Assembly (NCBI GenBank): GCA_026389455.1
Contig: JAPLHV010000019.1
Coordinates: 1-33,901 of the forward strand
From: Coprothermobacterota bacterium
Lineage (GTDB): Bacteria > Caldisericota > JANLFM01
Direction: 5' to 3'
DNA length: 33,901 nucleotides
Below are positions 1 through 8,679 of the stretch, one piece after another (positions within the stretch are counted from its first letter, which is position 1; the number at the start of each line of letters is the position of its first letter). The position numbers were made by a program, and so were the translations under genes. Below the pieces are notes generated by a model. It was not told where the DNA came from. It worked only from the letters and a program-made list of their open reading frames with translations, and made no database searches.

Positions 1-4
1 CAAG

Positions 5-92
5 CGCATCGCCAACCCCAACTTTTCGATGCAAAATATCCATTGACAAGCAGAAACAGCTTTTCTATACTTCCGTCCATAAAATACAATGC
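5..92 (+). repeat. Upstream module copy A (direct repeat of 3126..3211)
   Basis: cgcatcgccaa...cttttcgatgca...acagcttttctatacttccgtccat...caatgc aligns with 3126..3211; may extend left of the window. Confidence 0.8.
43..71 (+). promoter_or_regulatory. Sigma70-type promoter TTGACA-17-TATACT
   Basis: TTGACA at 43..48, 17-nt spacer, TATACT at 66..71, upstream of the 181..1356 CDS. Confidence 0.75.
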
Positions 93-180
93 CTTATTGA
101 AATAAAGAGAGAGAAAGAATACGCTATTATTAATAAATACCCTTGATTAGGAACTTTAGCTCAATAAACAAGGAGGGTTT

Positions 181-1356
181 ATGAAGATCTTGTGTCTTGG
201 CGCGGGTAGCATGGGGGCGCTGGCTGCAGAGACGCTGGCCGGGTTTGATGAAATCCATCAGATGACCATTGCCGATCTCAATCTGGATTCCGCAAAGCGG
301 GTGGCAGGAGCATGCCTGGGAAAAGCAGCGGCCTGTGCTGTCAGTGTGGAAGATGCCGAAGGGTTAACGACGTTGATGCGAGGTCACGATGCTGTCGTCA
401 ATTGCGTAGGACCCTTTTTTCGTTTCGCCGTTCCTATTCTTACCTGCGCTATCAGGGCGGGAGTTAATTATTTTGACATCTGCGACGATCCGGAACCGAC
501 TCTCGACATGCTGAAGATGGGAAAAGAGGCGGAAGCAGCGGGGATCATGGCGATTGTCGGCATCGGCGCCACTCCCGGCATCACGAATATGCTGGCCGCC
601 AAGGTCTATGGCAAGTTCCAGCGGGTATCGGAACTGCATGCTGCCTGGAACATCGAAGAGAAAGAAAGCGACGCCCCCGAAGCAGTTGTATATTCGGCGG
701 CCATTGTCCACTGGATGCAGCAGTGTTCGGGCAAGATCCTCGAATGCCGGGACGGCAGACTGCAAGAGGTGAAACCCTTGGAGGAAGTGAAGTTGCACTA
801 CCCGGGATTGGGCGATCGGCCGGTCTGGACGGTAGGGCATCCGGAGCCGGTGGCCTTTTCGTGGTCCTATCCGGAGATCGAAAAATCTTCATGCTATATG
901 GTCATGCCTTCCATGACCGCTGATTATTTTAAGAAGTTGGCCGGAAAGATCGATGCGGGTCGCTTGACCTTGGAAGAGGCGGGACGACAATTGGTGGATG
1001 AGGTAAAGAATATCTCCCTGCTCGACCATATTCTGGCAGTAATATCGGGCATCTTTGATCGTCCCCGCCTACCCATGTTCTTTGTGATCGGCAAGGGAGA
1101 GATTGAAGGCAGAAGAGCAACCGTTGCCGCTACGATCAAGGCCAGCCCCCCCGGCATGGCGAGGGCTACGGGCATTCCGTTGGCCATTGGCGTCCACCAA
1201 TTCGCTCAGGGCAGGATCAAGCTAAAAGGGGTGGCGACACCCGAAAAAGCCTTAGACGCTGATGCGTTTTTCCTCGAACTGGCTCCCTATTGCACCTTTC
1301 CAAGCAGGGCGCCAAATGATGATATCGTAGACATAGTACAAGAATTCAGGGAATAA
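181..1356 (+). CDS. Saccharopine dehydrogenase family (NAD(P)-binding) protein
   Basis: 391-aa ORF, RBS aaggagg, N-terminal MKILCLGAGSMGALAAETLA Rossmann motif, VNCVGPF and GIGATPGITN motifs. Confidence 0.85.
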   Translation: MKILCLGAGSMGALAAETLAGFDEIHQMTIADLNLDSAKRVAGACLGKAAACAVSVEDAEGLTTLMRGHDAVVNCVGPFFRFAVPILTCAIRAGVNYFDICDDPEPTLDMLKMGKEAEAAGIMAIVGIGATPGITNMLAAKVYGKFQRVSELHAAWNIEEKESDAPEAVVYSAAIVHWMQQCSGKILECRDGRLQEVKPLEEVKLHYPGLGDRPVWTVGHPEPVAFSWSYPEIEKSSCYMVMPSMTADYFKKLAGKIDAGRLTLEEAGRQLVDEVKNISLLDHILAVISGIFDRPRLPMFFVIGKGEIEGRRATVAATIKASPPGMARATGIPLAIGVHQFAQGRIKLKGVATPEKALDADAFFLELAPYCTFPSRAPNDDIVDIVQEFRE

Positions 1357-1382
1357 AGGGGACAGATTTATTTATTGAATTC

Positions 1383-1760
1383 ATTGGTTTTCTTAAAATG
1401 CGCGGTAAAACAGTTTGAGGATGAAAAAGGTCTCTGGGATCATCGCCTTTCTTGGGTCTTCTTCCAGGAGTCGGCAGTGGAGACGCAGGTTCGTGTAACA
1501 AGACCTCTGTGATTATTGCCTTTCCTGGGACCGCCGCACCCCAGTGCGGCATCTGTAGTGACGAGAGGGAAGACAACCGCCCTGAAGAGCAACTACTACG
1601 AAGATTTCGTTCTAGTGGTTATCTGCCCTACTTCGATACAGAACACCCTGCCGGGGATTATTCAGCTTGGAACATCCTGCGGCAGCATGTCACAGAACAC
1701 CCTGCCGGGGGCTCTCTTGCCGCAGGATGGTAGGTTACTCACTTGAAACGATAAGCAACC
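1383..1760 (-). repeat. MITE-like intergenic element, copy 1 (inverted relative to copies 2 and 3)
   Basis: Reverse complement has ggttgcttatcgtttcaagtgag..., stem catcctgcggc / gccgcaggatg with a 35-nt loop, agcccccggcagggtgttctgtgacatgct, and gatgatcccagagacctt...tttaagaaa, all shared with 16400..16799 and 17436..17878. Confidence 0.8.
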
Positions 1761-2547
1761 AAGGTATTTCAAACATGACTCCTAGCATTAGCAAAGCTTG
1801 CGCCACCTCCGCATCGGTCATGCGGCCGCCTGTGGCTGGATCGGCCTGGAGTAAAAGAACCGGACATCGGATGGCTGGCAAGACTCGGTCGATCTCGTAC
1901 CCTGCTACTGTCGCTTCAAGCCGCTCCGAAAATGCCGTGAATGTATCTGGATCGCTTTGATACAGGTTAGTGGCCATCCATGCAAACTCAGGCGCATCTT
2001 CTCCCATTACCTGCCGCATGGGCGCCGGCTCGCTCTTGCCCGGCACGGTGATCGAGGACTCTTTCATGATTTCAATTAACTGATCAAGCGTTTTTTGACC
2101 GCCACACAGATCCCGCATCGCCGCGATGCGTTCCTGGTCTTGTGGGTGTGTTGCCCGGAGCGTTTGACTGGAAAGAGGCGCATCGCCGATGGCCACGGCA
2201 CGGATCCCCTCCGGGTATTGGGCTGCAACCATAAGCGCGACCATGCCGCCGAGTGAATGTCCAAATAGAAAGGCAGGCTCGTGAATGTGGCGCCGGAGAA
2301 AGACGATCGTATCGTCGGCGAAATCCTGCAAACGATAACTTCCAGGCGCTCTGCCAGACTTGCCTTGCCCGCGGAAATCAGGCGCGTAGAGGTGCCAATG
2401 AGCGGCAAGGTCTGGTAGGATGGACCAGAATGATTGCCAGCGGGTGTTGCTGCTATGCAGGAGTACAAGAGGCGCGCCTGCAGCCGGCGCCTCAGCGTAA
2501 TTGAGGTTGACCGTCCCTGTGTCGAAAGTGGCTTCCTTAATTTCCAT
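1735..2547 (-). pseudogene. Alpha/beta hydrolase, 3'-truncated by repeat copy 1
   Basis: GHSLGG nucleophile elbow, LLLQADPATGGRMTDAEVA acid region; ORF ends EIPWLLIVSSE* before the expected catalytic His region; the last codons lie in the repeat. Confidence 0.75.
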
Positions 2548-2777
2548 AGTATCTTCTTCCCATCTCCTTCAGTTTTTAGCATCTGACAGCATTCGTCTTC
2601 CACCAAGTAAACCAGAAGTAAGAATAGCCACAGATCGCAGGTTTATTGATGAAGCCACGCAATGCGCCTGATCATAATACTACGAAAACTTCCCTGAAGA
2701 GATTGTATTGGTCCCTTTCATTTCAAGTCCTATAGGGTTTCTTGTTGATAACCAGCAAATTGTCTACCTTCTGAGCT

Positions 2778-2959
2778 ATGCGAGACATTGAACTCTACCG
2801 TCAGATCCAGGGCTCGAAGCCCCCTGGTAGGTAAAGCATGTAGAGCTGGATCTGGAAGCTGGAGAAGTCCGTTTCCAACTCTCTCACCATGACAATCCCT
2901 CTCTCTGGCGACCCCCCGTCTGTCGGGATATTGCTCCCAGATCGGGAATCGCTTTCTGA
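2778..2959 (+). pseudogene. Decayed N-terminal fragment of an ISL3-like transposase
   Basis: MRDIELYRQIQG then, one frame over, LEAPW*VKHVELDLEAGEVRFQLSH; resembles ISL3 transposase N-termini; interrupted by frameshift and stop. Confidence 0.5.
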
Positions 2960-3125
2960 TCAAAGTGGCGAATAGGTTCTGCGATAACTTGCCTGGGATC
3001 CTGGCAACCCCCAAGCATCATGTCACCCGGACTAACCGGAGGTCCATGCCAGTGAGGAGGGATTGAACAGCCGCATCCAGCATCTCATCTCTTGTGCTCG
3101 AGGCTGCCGCCGTTTCGAGAACCTA

Positions 3126-3211
3126 CGCATTGCCAACTTCTGCTTTTCGACGCACAATACCCTTGTCAGGAAGAACAGCTTTTCTACACTTCCATCCATC
3201 GAAAGCAATGC
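3126..3211 (+). repeat. Upstream module copy B (direct repeat of 5..92), includes weaker promoter TTGTCA-16-TACACT
   Basis: cgcattgccaa...gcttttcgacgca...acagcttttctacacttccatccatc...caatgc; -35 at 3163..3168, -10 at 3185..3190. Confidence 0.8.
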
Positions 3212-3247
3212 TACAAAAGTCTTATAAAACTGAAAGGAGCAGTGCAG

Positions 3248-4180
3248 ATGAAAAAACTAAGAAGTGCAGCCGCAGTGTTTGGACTGATACTTTCCCTGGT
3301 GATCATCCTATCAGGCTGTTCTCCAGCACAGCCCAAAAACGCTTTAGTGATCCAAACGGATTTCGGCCTCGAAGATGGCGCTGTTAGTGCCATGCAAGGC
3401 GTTGCTGTCGGTGTTGATCCTAATCTCAGGATCTTTAACCTGACCCATGAAATACCGCCATATAATGTTTGGGAAGGCGCTTACCGTCTGATGCAAACTG
3501 CGCCATACTGGCCTGTTGGAACAGTTTTTGTTTCGGTAGTGGATCCTGGCGTGGGAACCGATGAACTTAAATCCATCGTTCTCAAGACCAAAACAGGGCA
3601 TTATTTTGTCACACCTGACAACGGAACGCTGACGCTGATTTCCGAAACAATGGGAATTGCCGAGATTCGGCAGATTGATCAGAAGACCAATCGTCTGCCA
3701 GGTTCCAGCGAATCTTATACCTTCTTCGGCCGGGATGTTTATGCGTACACCGGCGCCCGCCTGGCTTCCGGCGCGATCACCTTTGAACAGGTTGGTCCGC
3801 TTTTGACCGGGGATCTTGTTCGCATCCCTTACCAGAAAGCAGAAATCAGTGGCGTCAGCGCAAGTGGAAACATTCCAATTCTGGATATTCAATACGGGAA
3901 TGTCTGGACCAACATCAATAAAAGCAACGCGGAATCCATGAAGCTAAAGGCCGAAGACAAGCTGCAGGTGGAGATCTCCAACCAGGGCGCCTTGGTTTAC
4001 AAAGGAATCATTCCCTTCGCAAATGCGTTTGGAGATGTTCCAGAAGGACAACCACTTGCCTATTTTAACAGTTTGATGAATCTTTCCTTCGCCATTAATA
4101 TGGACAGCTTCTCAACTATCAACAAGGTTTATTCCGGACCGGAGTGGACGGTAAAAGTAGTGAATACTGCCACGCCGTAG
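3248..4180 (+). CDS. SAM hydroxide adenosyltransferase/hydrolase (DUF62) family protein with lipoprotein signal
   Basis: MKKLRSAAAVFGLILSLVIILSGCS lipobox; QTDFGLEDGAVSAMQGV, VSVVDPGVGT, FVTPDNGTL, FFGRDVYAYTGARLA motifs. Confidence 0.85.
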   Translation: MKKLRSAAAVFGLILSLVIILSGCSPAQPKNALVIQTDFGLEDGAVSAMQGVAVGVDPNLRIFNLTHEIPPYNVWEGAYRLMQTAPYWPVGTVFVSVVDPGVGTDELKSIVLKTKTGHYFVTPDNGTLTLISETMGIAEIRQIDQKTNRLPGSSESYTFFGRDVYAYTGARLASGAITFEQVGPLLTGDLVRIPYQKAEISGVSASGNIPILDIQYGNVWTNINKSNAESMKLKAEDKLQVEISNQGALVYKGIIPFANAFGDVPEGQPLAYFNSLMNLSFAINMDSFSTINKVYSGPEWTVKVVNTATP

Positions 4181-5326
4181 CTATCGGCTTCGGTCGATCT
4201 CCAAGTTTCGTCCTTTCCAGGTCCCTTTGCCGCTATAGGCGCTGATCAAAGACCGTGTGGCAATGAAAAGAGCGACCAAGATGATCAAAGGGCCGGCCAA
4301 GGCGACCGAGAGTGGGAAATGAAGCCGGCGGGAGGTGAAAAGCCAAAGGAGGAAGGAAAGGAGTGACGCTGCCACGCTCCAGGATAGCGTGCTCAGCGGG
4401 ATGGGCAGAAAAAGAGCGGATAGAAGAGTGATCAAGGGGCTCCAGGTAGCATAGGCGATCAACGGCCAGACGAAGAGGAAAAGGGGAAGGTTGTAGCGGA
4501 ATGCCGCGAAGAGATTCTTGCTGAAACCAGCCGATGCCTCTTTGAAATCATGATACATGCGGCAATCGATTCGGTCAGTGCCGTCCATGACGCGCAAACG
4601 CAAACCGCAATTTTTAGTAGCCCGAGCCAAAGCCAGGTCATCGGCGACATCTCCTCGAACGCTAGCAAATCCGCCCACTTGAGCCAAAGCTTCCCGGCGG
4701 AAGAGCATGAACTGACCCACCGCCACTGAAAGACCGTGCAGCCCAGTGCGGTGAATGAGGAGGATTGGTTGAAAGCAGAGGAAGCTCCAGCCAAAGAGCG
4801 GAACGGTCAGTTTCTCCCCCCAGCTGCCCAGGATCTGGTGAGGAAATGCCGTGAGCATGTCGGCGCTTTCCTGCTGTTGAGCGGAGACAGCGTTGGCCAG
4901 AGCTTGGGGGTGATGAACGGTGTCAGCGTCGGTGAAGAGCAGCAGCGAGCCTTGCGCCTTTTCGACCAGTTGCTGGCAAGCCCAGTGCTTTCCCAACCAA
5001 CCAGGGGGTAGATCCGCCCCTTGGATTGGACGAAGGCGCAGATCTTCCTGGGCTAATCGTAGAATAATGGCTTCTGTGTCATCACTGGAATGGTCGTCCA
5101 GAACCAGCACCTCGAAATTCCCATAATCCTGGCTCAAGAGACTCCTCAAACATCGTTCCAGGGCTCGTTCCTCGTTGCGGGCGGGAACCAGCACGCTGAC
5201 CAGTGGAGTATCAGAAGGATGGCCATAGTCTGACAAAAGCCGCAGTTCCCGCCAGTTGGTCCAGAAGATCAAGCCGACAGCCAGAAAAAAAATCACCAAG
5301 CTGGCTTGCATCTGTCCCCAGTCCAT
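4181..5326 (-). CDS. Family 2 glycosyltransferase, membrane-anchored
   Basis: VSVLVPARNEERALERCLRSLLSQDY, VLDDHSSDDT, LLFTDADTVHHP motifs; hydrophobic N- and C-termini. Confidence 0.85.
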   Translation of the reverse strand: MDWGQMQASLVIFFLAVGLIFWTNWRELRLLSDYGHPSDTPLVSVLVPARNEERALERCLRSLLSQDYGNFEVLVLDDHSSDDTEAIILRLAQEDLRLRPIQGADLPPGWLGKHWACQQLVEKAQGSLLLFTDADTVHHPQALANAVSAQQQESADMLTAFPHQILGSWGEKLTVPLFGWSFLCFQPILLIHRTGLHGLSVAVGQFMLFRREALAQVGGFASVRGDVADDLALARATKNCGLRLRVMDGTDRIDCRMYHDFKEASAGFSKNLFAAFRYNLPLFLFVWPLIAYATWSPLITLLSALFLPIPLSTLSWSVAASLLSFLLWLFTSRRLHFPLSVALAGPLIILVALFIATRSLISAYSGKGTWKGRNLEIDRSR

Positions 5327-5943
5327 CAGGACAGCTTATCCTCCCATTGACCTGGCTTGTGACGCAGGTGTGGAGGCTGACGCAGCTCGATCCGGTGTTT
5401 CCAAACCAATACAAGCAGGTTTCCTGCCCAGACAACGACGAAAGGCAAGCCATAATCAGCAATCACGAGTGACACCAGCATGATCCCCATCGCGAAGATG
5501 ATTGACCAGGAATCCACTGTCTGCAGAAGCATCAAGAGACCCAGGCCGAAGGCCAGCGCGATCGGCCCCAGCCAGAGAGTGAGGCCGGTCCAGATTCCGA
5601 AAGTAACGGCGACCGCTTTCCCCCCGCGAAAGCCCAGGAAAGGGGAGAAAGCATGCCCCAACAGCGGGGCCAAGGCTACCGGGATCAAGGCAAAGCCACT
5701 GATTCCAATAAAATAGTGGGCAATCCCTACCGGGACGAAACCTTTGGCGAAGTCCAAAACCATCACGGCTACCCCAAGCGGCCAACCGCCTGTTTTCCAG
5801 GCGTTAGCCGTACCTGGATTTCCATCTCCTACTTGGCGTATATCAAGGTGAGCAACCAGGCGGGTCAGAATCCAGGCAAAAGGAATCGACCCCAAGAGAA
5901 AACCAATCGTAGAGTAAATCAGGGTCAGAAGTGTATCGCTCAT
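5326..5943 (-). CDS. plsY: Glycerol-3-phosphate acyltransferase PlsY
   Basis: GSIPFAWI, GDGNPGTANAW, FRGGKAVA motifs. Confidence 0.93.
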   Translation of the reverse strand: MSDTLLTLIYSTIGFLLGSIPFAWILTRLVAHLDIRQVGDGNPGTANAWKTGGWPLGVAVMVLDFAKGFVPVGIAHYFIGISGFALIPVALAPLLGHAFSPFLGFRGGKAVAVTFGIWTGLTLWLGPIALAFGLGLLMLLQTVDSWSIIFAMGIMLVSLVIADYGLPFVVVWAGNLLVLVWKHRIELRQPPHLRHKPGQWEDKLS

Positions 5944-6002
5944 TCAGAATAATTCTAGCGGATTCCTTTCTGAATGGGTGATGGATGGAGGGCGGAAAGC
6001 GA

Positions 6003-7181
6003 TTAACCCCCCGCTGCGGCCTTGATCTTAGCGCTTGAAATCGGCAGGGCAGCTATCAGAACGGAACAGACCAGGGCCCCGGCAGCTCCATAGACGAACG
6101 TCGCCCAGGGACCTACTGCGCTCCACAGGTACCCAGCCAAGGTGGAAGCCACCAAGGTAGCGAGGCCGGAAACAGTCCCCAGCAACCCCAATGCACCACC
6201 CCTTATCTCGGCTGGAACCAGGTCCACAGCCAAGGCTTTGCCCACGCCGTCGGTAGCGGCTATGTATAAACCATAGACGGCGAAGAGCAGCCAAACTTCC
6301 CAAGAGAAAGCCAAGAAGGCAAAACCGAGATAAACTGCGGTAAAGACCAACAAACCTCCAACCAGCCCCCATTTCCTTCCCATGCGATCGGAAAGATGGC
6401 CCAAGAAAGGGCTGGCTCCGGCGTAAGTCAAGTTGTAAAGGGCATAGGCGAGCACCACCAATGTGGGGCTGAAGCCGATGGATTGAGCGCGCAAAATCAA
6501 GAAAACATCGGAGGAGTTGGCCAGGGCGAAGACTCCCCAAGCCAGTAGATAGAGACGGAAGGGTCTGGGCAGGCTGGCCCAAACTGCCTTGGGCGCCTGT
6601 GCTGGCGATGGCGCCCGCCGCTGCTCTTTCACAAACAGCACCAAGATTGCTCCGAGCAATCCCGGGATAACAGCCAGGATAAATATTAGACGAAGGTTGT
6701 CATTGGTCATGGAGATCAGCAGAAGGGCAAGAAGGGGGCCAACCACAGCGCCCATCGTATCCATCGCCCGGTGCCAACCGAAGGCGCGGCCTCTCATCTC
6801 GGGAGCGACACTATCGGCCAGAAGCGCATCGCGTGGGGATGAACGCATCCCCTTACCGAAACGATCGGCGATGCGAGCGCCCATAACCATCGGCCAACCG
6901 GCGGCCAGAGCAAGCAACGGCTTGGAGAGAGCGGAAAGGGTATAACCGAAAAGGAGGAAAGGTCGTCTGCGTCCGGAGCGATCCGACCACCGGCCGGCCA
7001 CGACCTTCAGCAGGCTGGCGGTAGCTTCGGCGACCCCTTCGATCAGTCCGATCACCGAGGCTGGAGCGCCTAGAACGCTGCTAAGGAAGATTGGGGTCAG
7101 CGGGTAGAGCATTTCCGAGGCGACATCAGCGAAGAAGGAGACCAATCCCAAGCGCACCACATTGGGGTGGAGGCCACGCAA
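6003..7181 (-). CDS. MFS transporter
   Basis: GRWSDRSGRRRPFLLFGY and LSDRMGRKWG loops, multiple hydrophobic helices. Confidence 0.85.
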   Translation of the reverse strand: MRGLHPNVVRLGLVSFFADVASEMLYPLTPIFLSSVLGAPASVIGLIEGVAEATASLLKVVAGRWSDRSGRRRPFLLFGYTLSALSKPLLALAAGWPMVMGARIADRFGKGMRSSPRDALLADSVAPEMRGRAFGWHRAMDTMGAVVGPLLALLLISMTNDNLRLIFILAVIPGLLGAILVLFVKEQRRAPSPAQAPKAVWASLPRPFRLYLLAWGVFALANSSDVFLILRAQSIGFSPTLVVLAYALYNLTYAGASPFLGHLSDRMGRKWGLVGGLLVFTAVYLGFAFLAFSWEVWLLFAVYGLYIAATDGVGKALAVDLVPAEIRGGALGLLGTVSGLATLVASTLAGYLWSAVGPWATFVYGAAGALVCSVLIAALPISSAKIKAAAGG

Positions 7182-7457
7182 GGGACCGCGCCGAACCGCT
7201 TCGGGTGGCAGACTCTCCTCCGATGGGGAGGAATGAGTTGGCTGATCTTGAATCTTCCTTTTTTCTTTTACTATGTCCGCTATTGGAATGGCTTTCTCGC
7301 TTTCGACCGGATTCCCGCCTGTGAGTTTTGGCGGCAGGCATTCCCTGGTTTCTTACCCAATCCATGGATGAGAAGTGTTGCTAGAATAGGCGGGAATACA
7401 CCCAACAGGGCGATTCTAGGTCGAGATTCCGGCAAAGACAAGATTCTGTTGGTACGC

Positions 7458-8672
7458 TTATTCTCGCGAACCCTTCCCTTCCTCGGGCGGCTTTAGTGAC
7501 CGGTTTCGGGATTCACCAAGACGGAAGAGGCTAGCACGTGATACCGTCCCTTCCCCATATTTCCCCCGGATCAGGTCGAGGGCGCGAGAAAGAGAAGCCT
7601 GTTGGGATTCACGAAAGCTGGGGAAGGTCACCGAATCGCCGCTTCGGCTCAAATGGGAGAGGCTTACTCCCAGCAATCGGACGCGCTTCGGACAACCCTT
7701 CTGGAAGAGGGCTCGCACCACACGGAAGAGGTCATCGTCACTGTCGATGGACTGTTTCAAGGTCTGCGCCCGGGTGGTGGTTTGAAAGTTGGGGTCACGG
7801 AGTTTGATCGTCACCCGGCTGGTCCGCCAGCCCTCCACCCGCATCTGGTGAGCCAGGGTGTCACTGATCTCCAGCAGCGCTTTGAGCATCTCGGCCGGGT
7901 CGGAAAGGTCCTCAGCGAAGGTGCCCTCCGAACCCATCGACTTACGGTCACAATCCGGTACCACCGGACGTGGATCAATCCCTTGGGCGTAAAGGAGAAG
8001 ATCCTGGCCTAACTTGCCGAACTCCACCCGTAGGAAAGCGGGGGGCAGAGCGAGGAGATCGCGCACAGTCCGTAGTCCTGACTGGGCCAGTTTTTCCCGG
8101 GTGCGGAATCCCACCCCCGGCAGCTCCCCCAGGGGAAGCTGGTGGAGAAAGCCCAGGGTGTCCTCCTCCAGGATGGAGATAAAGCCATGCGGTTTCTGCC
8201 AGCCGGAAGCAATCTTGGCCAGGAACTTATTGGTGGAGAGGCCCACCGAACAAGAAAGGCCAACCTCTTCCTGGATGCGGTCTTGAATGGCGTGGCCGAT
8301 TTCTTCCGCTGTCCCGAAGAGATGGAGGGAACCCGTCACATCCAGGTAGGCCTCATCGAAGCCCATCGACTCCACCAGAGGCGTGTACTCCTCCAGGATG
8401 CGGTGAAAGGCGCGCGAAGCCTCGGCATAGCGATTCATCCGCACGGGCAGGAAAATCGCCTGGGGGCAGAGCTGCTTGGCCTGCCAGAGGGGCATGGCTG
8501 AATGCACCCCGAAAGCCCGGGCAGGGTAGCTGGCTGCCGAGACCACCCCTCGCTTGGTGTTGTGCCCCCCTACAATGACCGGTTTACCCCGCAGGCTGGG
8601 ATCGTCCAGCTCTTCTACCGAGGCGAAGAAAGCATCCATATCCGCATGCAGGATGCGTCGCTTAGGGGACAT
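7458..8672 (-). CDS. dinB: DNA polymerase IV (Y family)
   Basis: ILHADMDAFFASVEELDDPSLRGKPVIVGG, SMGFDEAYLDVTGS, GLSTNKFLAKIAS. Confidence 0.93.
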   Translation of the reverse strand: MSPKRRILHADMDAFFASVEELDDPSLRGKPVIVGGHNTKRGVVSAASYPARAFGVHSAMPLWQAKQLCPQAIFLPVRMNRYAEASRAFHRILEEYTPLVESMGFDEAYLDVTGSLHLFGTAEEIGHAIQDRIQEEVGLSCSVGLSTNKFLAKIASGWQKPHGFISILEEDTLGFLHQLPLGELPGVGFRTREKLAQSGLRTVRDLLALPPAFLRVEFGKLGQDLLLYAQGIDPRPVVPDCDRKSMGSEGTFAEDLSDPAEMLKALLEISDTLAHQMRVEGWRTSRVTIKLRDPNFQTTTRAQTLKQSIDSDDDLFRVVRALFQKGCPKRVRLLGVSLSHLSRSGDSVTFPSFRESQQASLSRALDLIRGKYGEGTVSRASLFRLGESRNRSLKPPEEGKGSRE

Positions 8673-8679
8673 CGTTCAC

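Noticed and set aside
2076-2606. 176-aa minus-strand ORF overlapping the hydrolase
   Set aside because: Alternative frame of the hydrolase gene without recognisable motifs.
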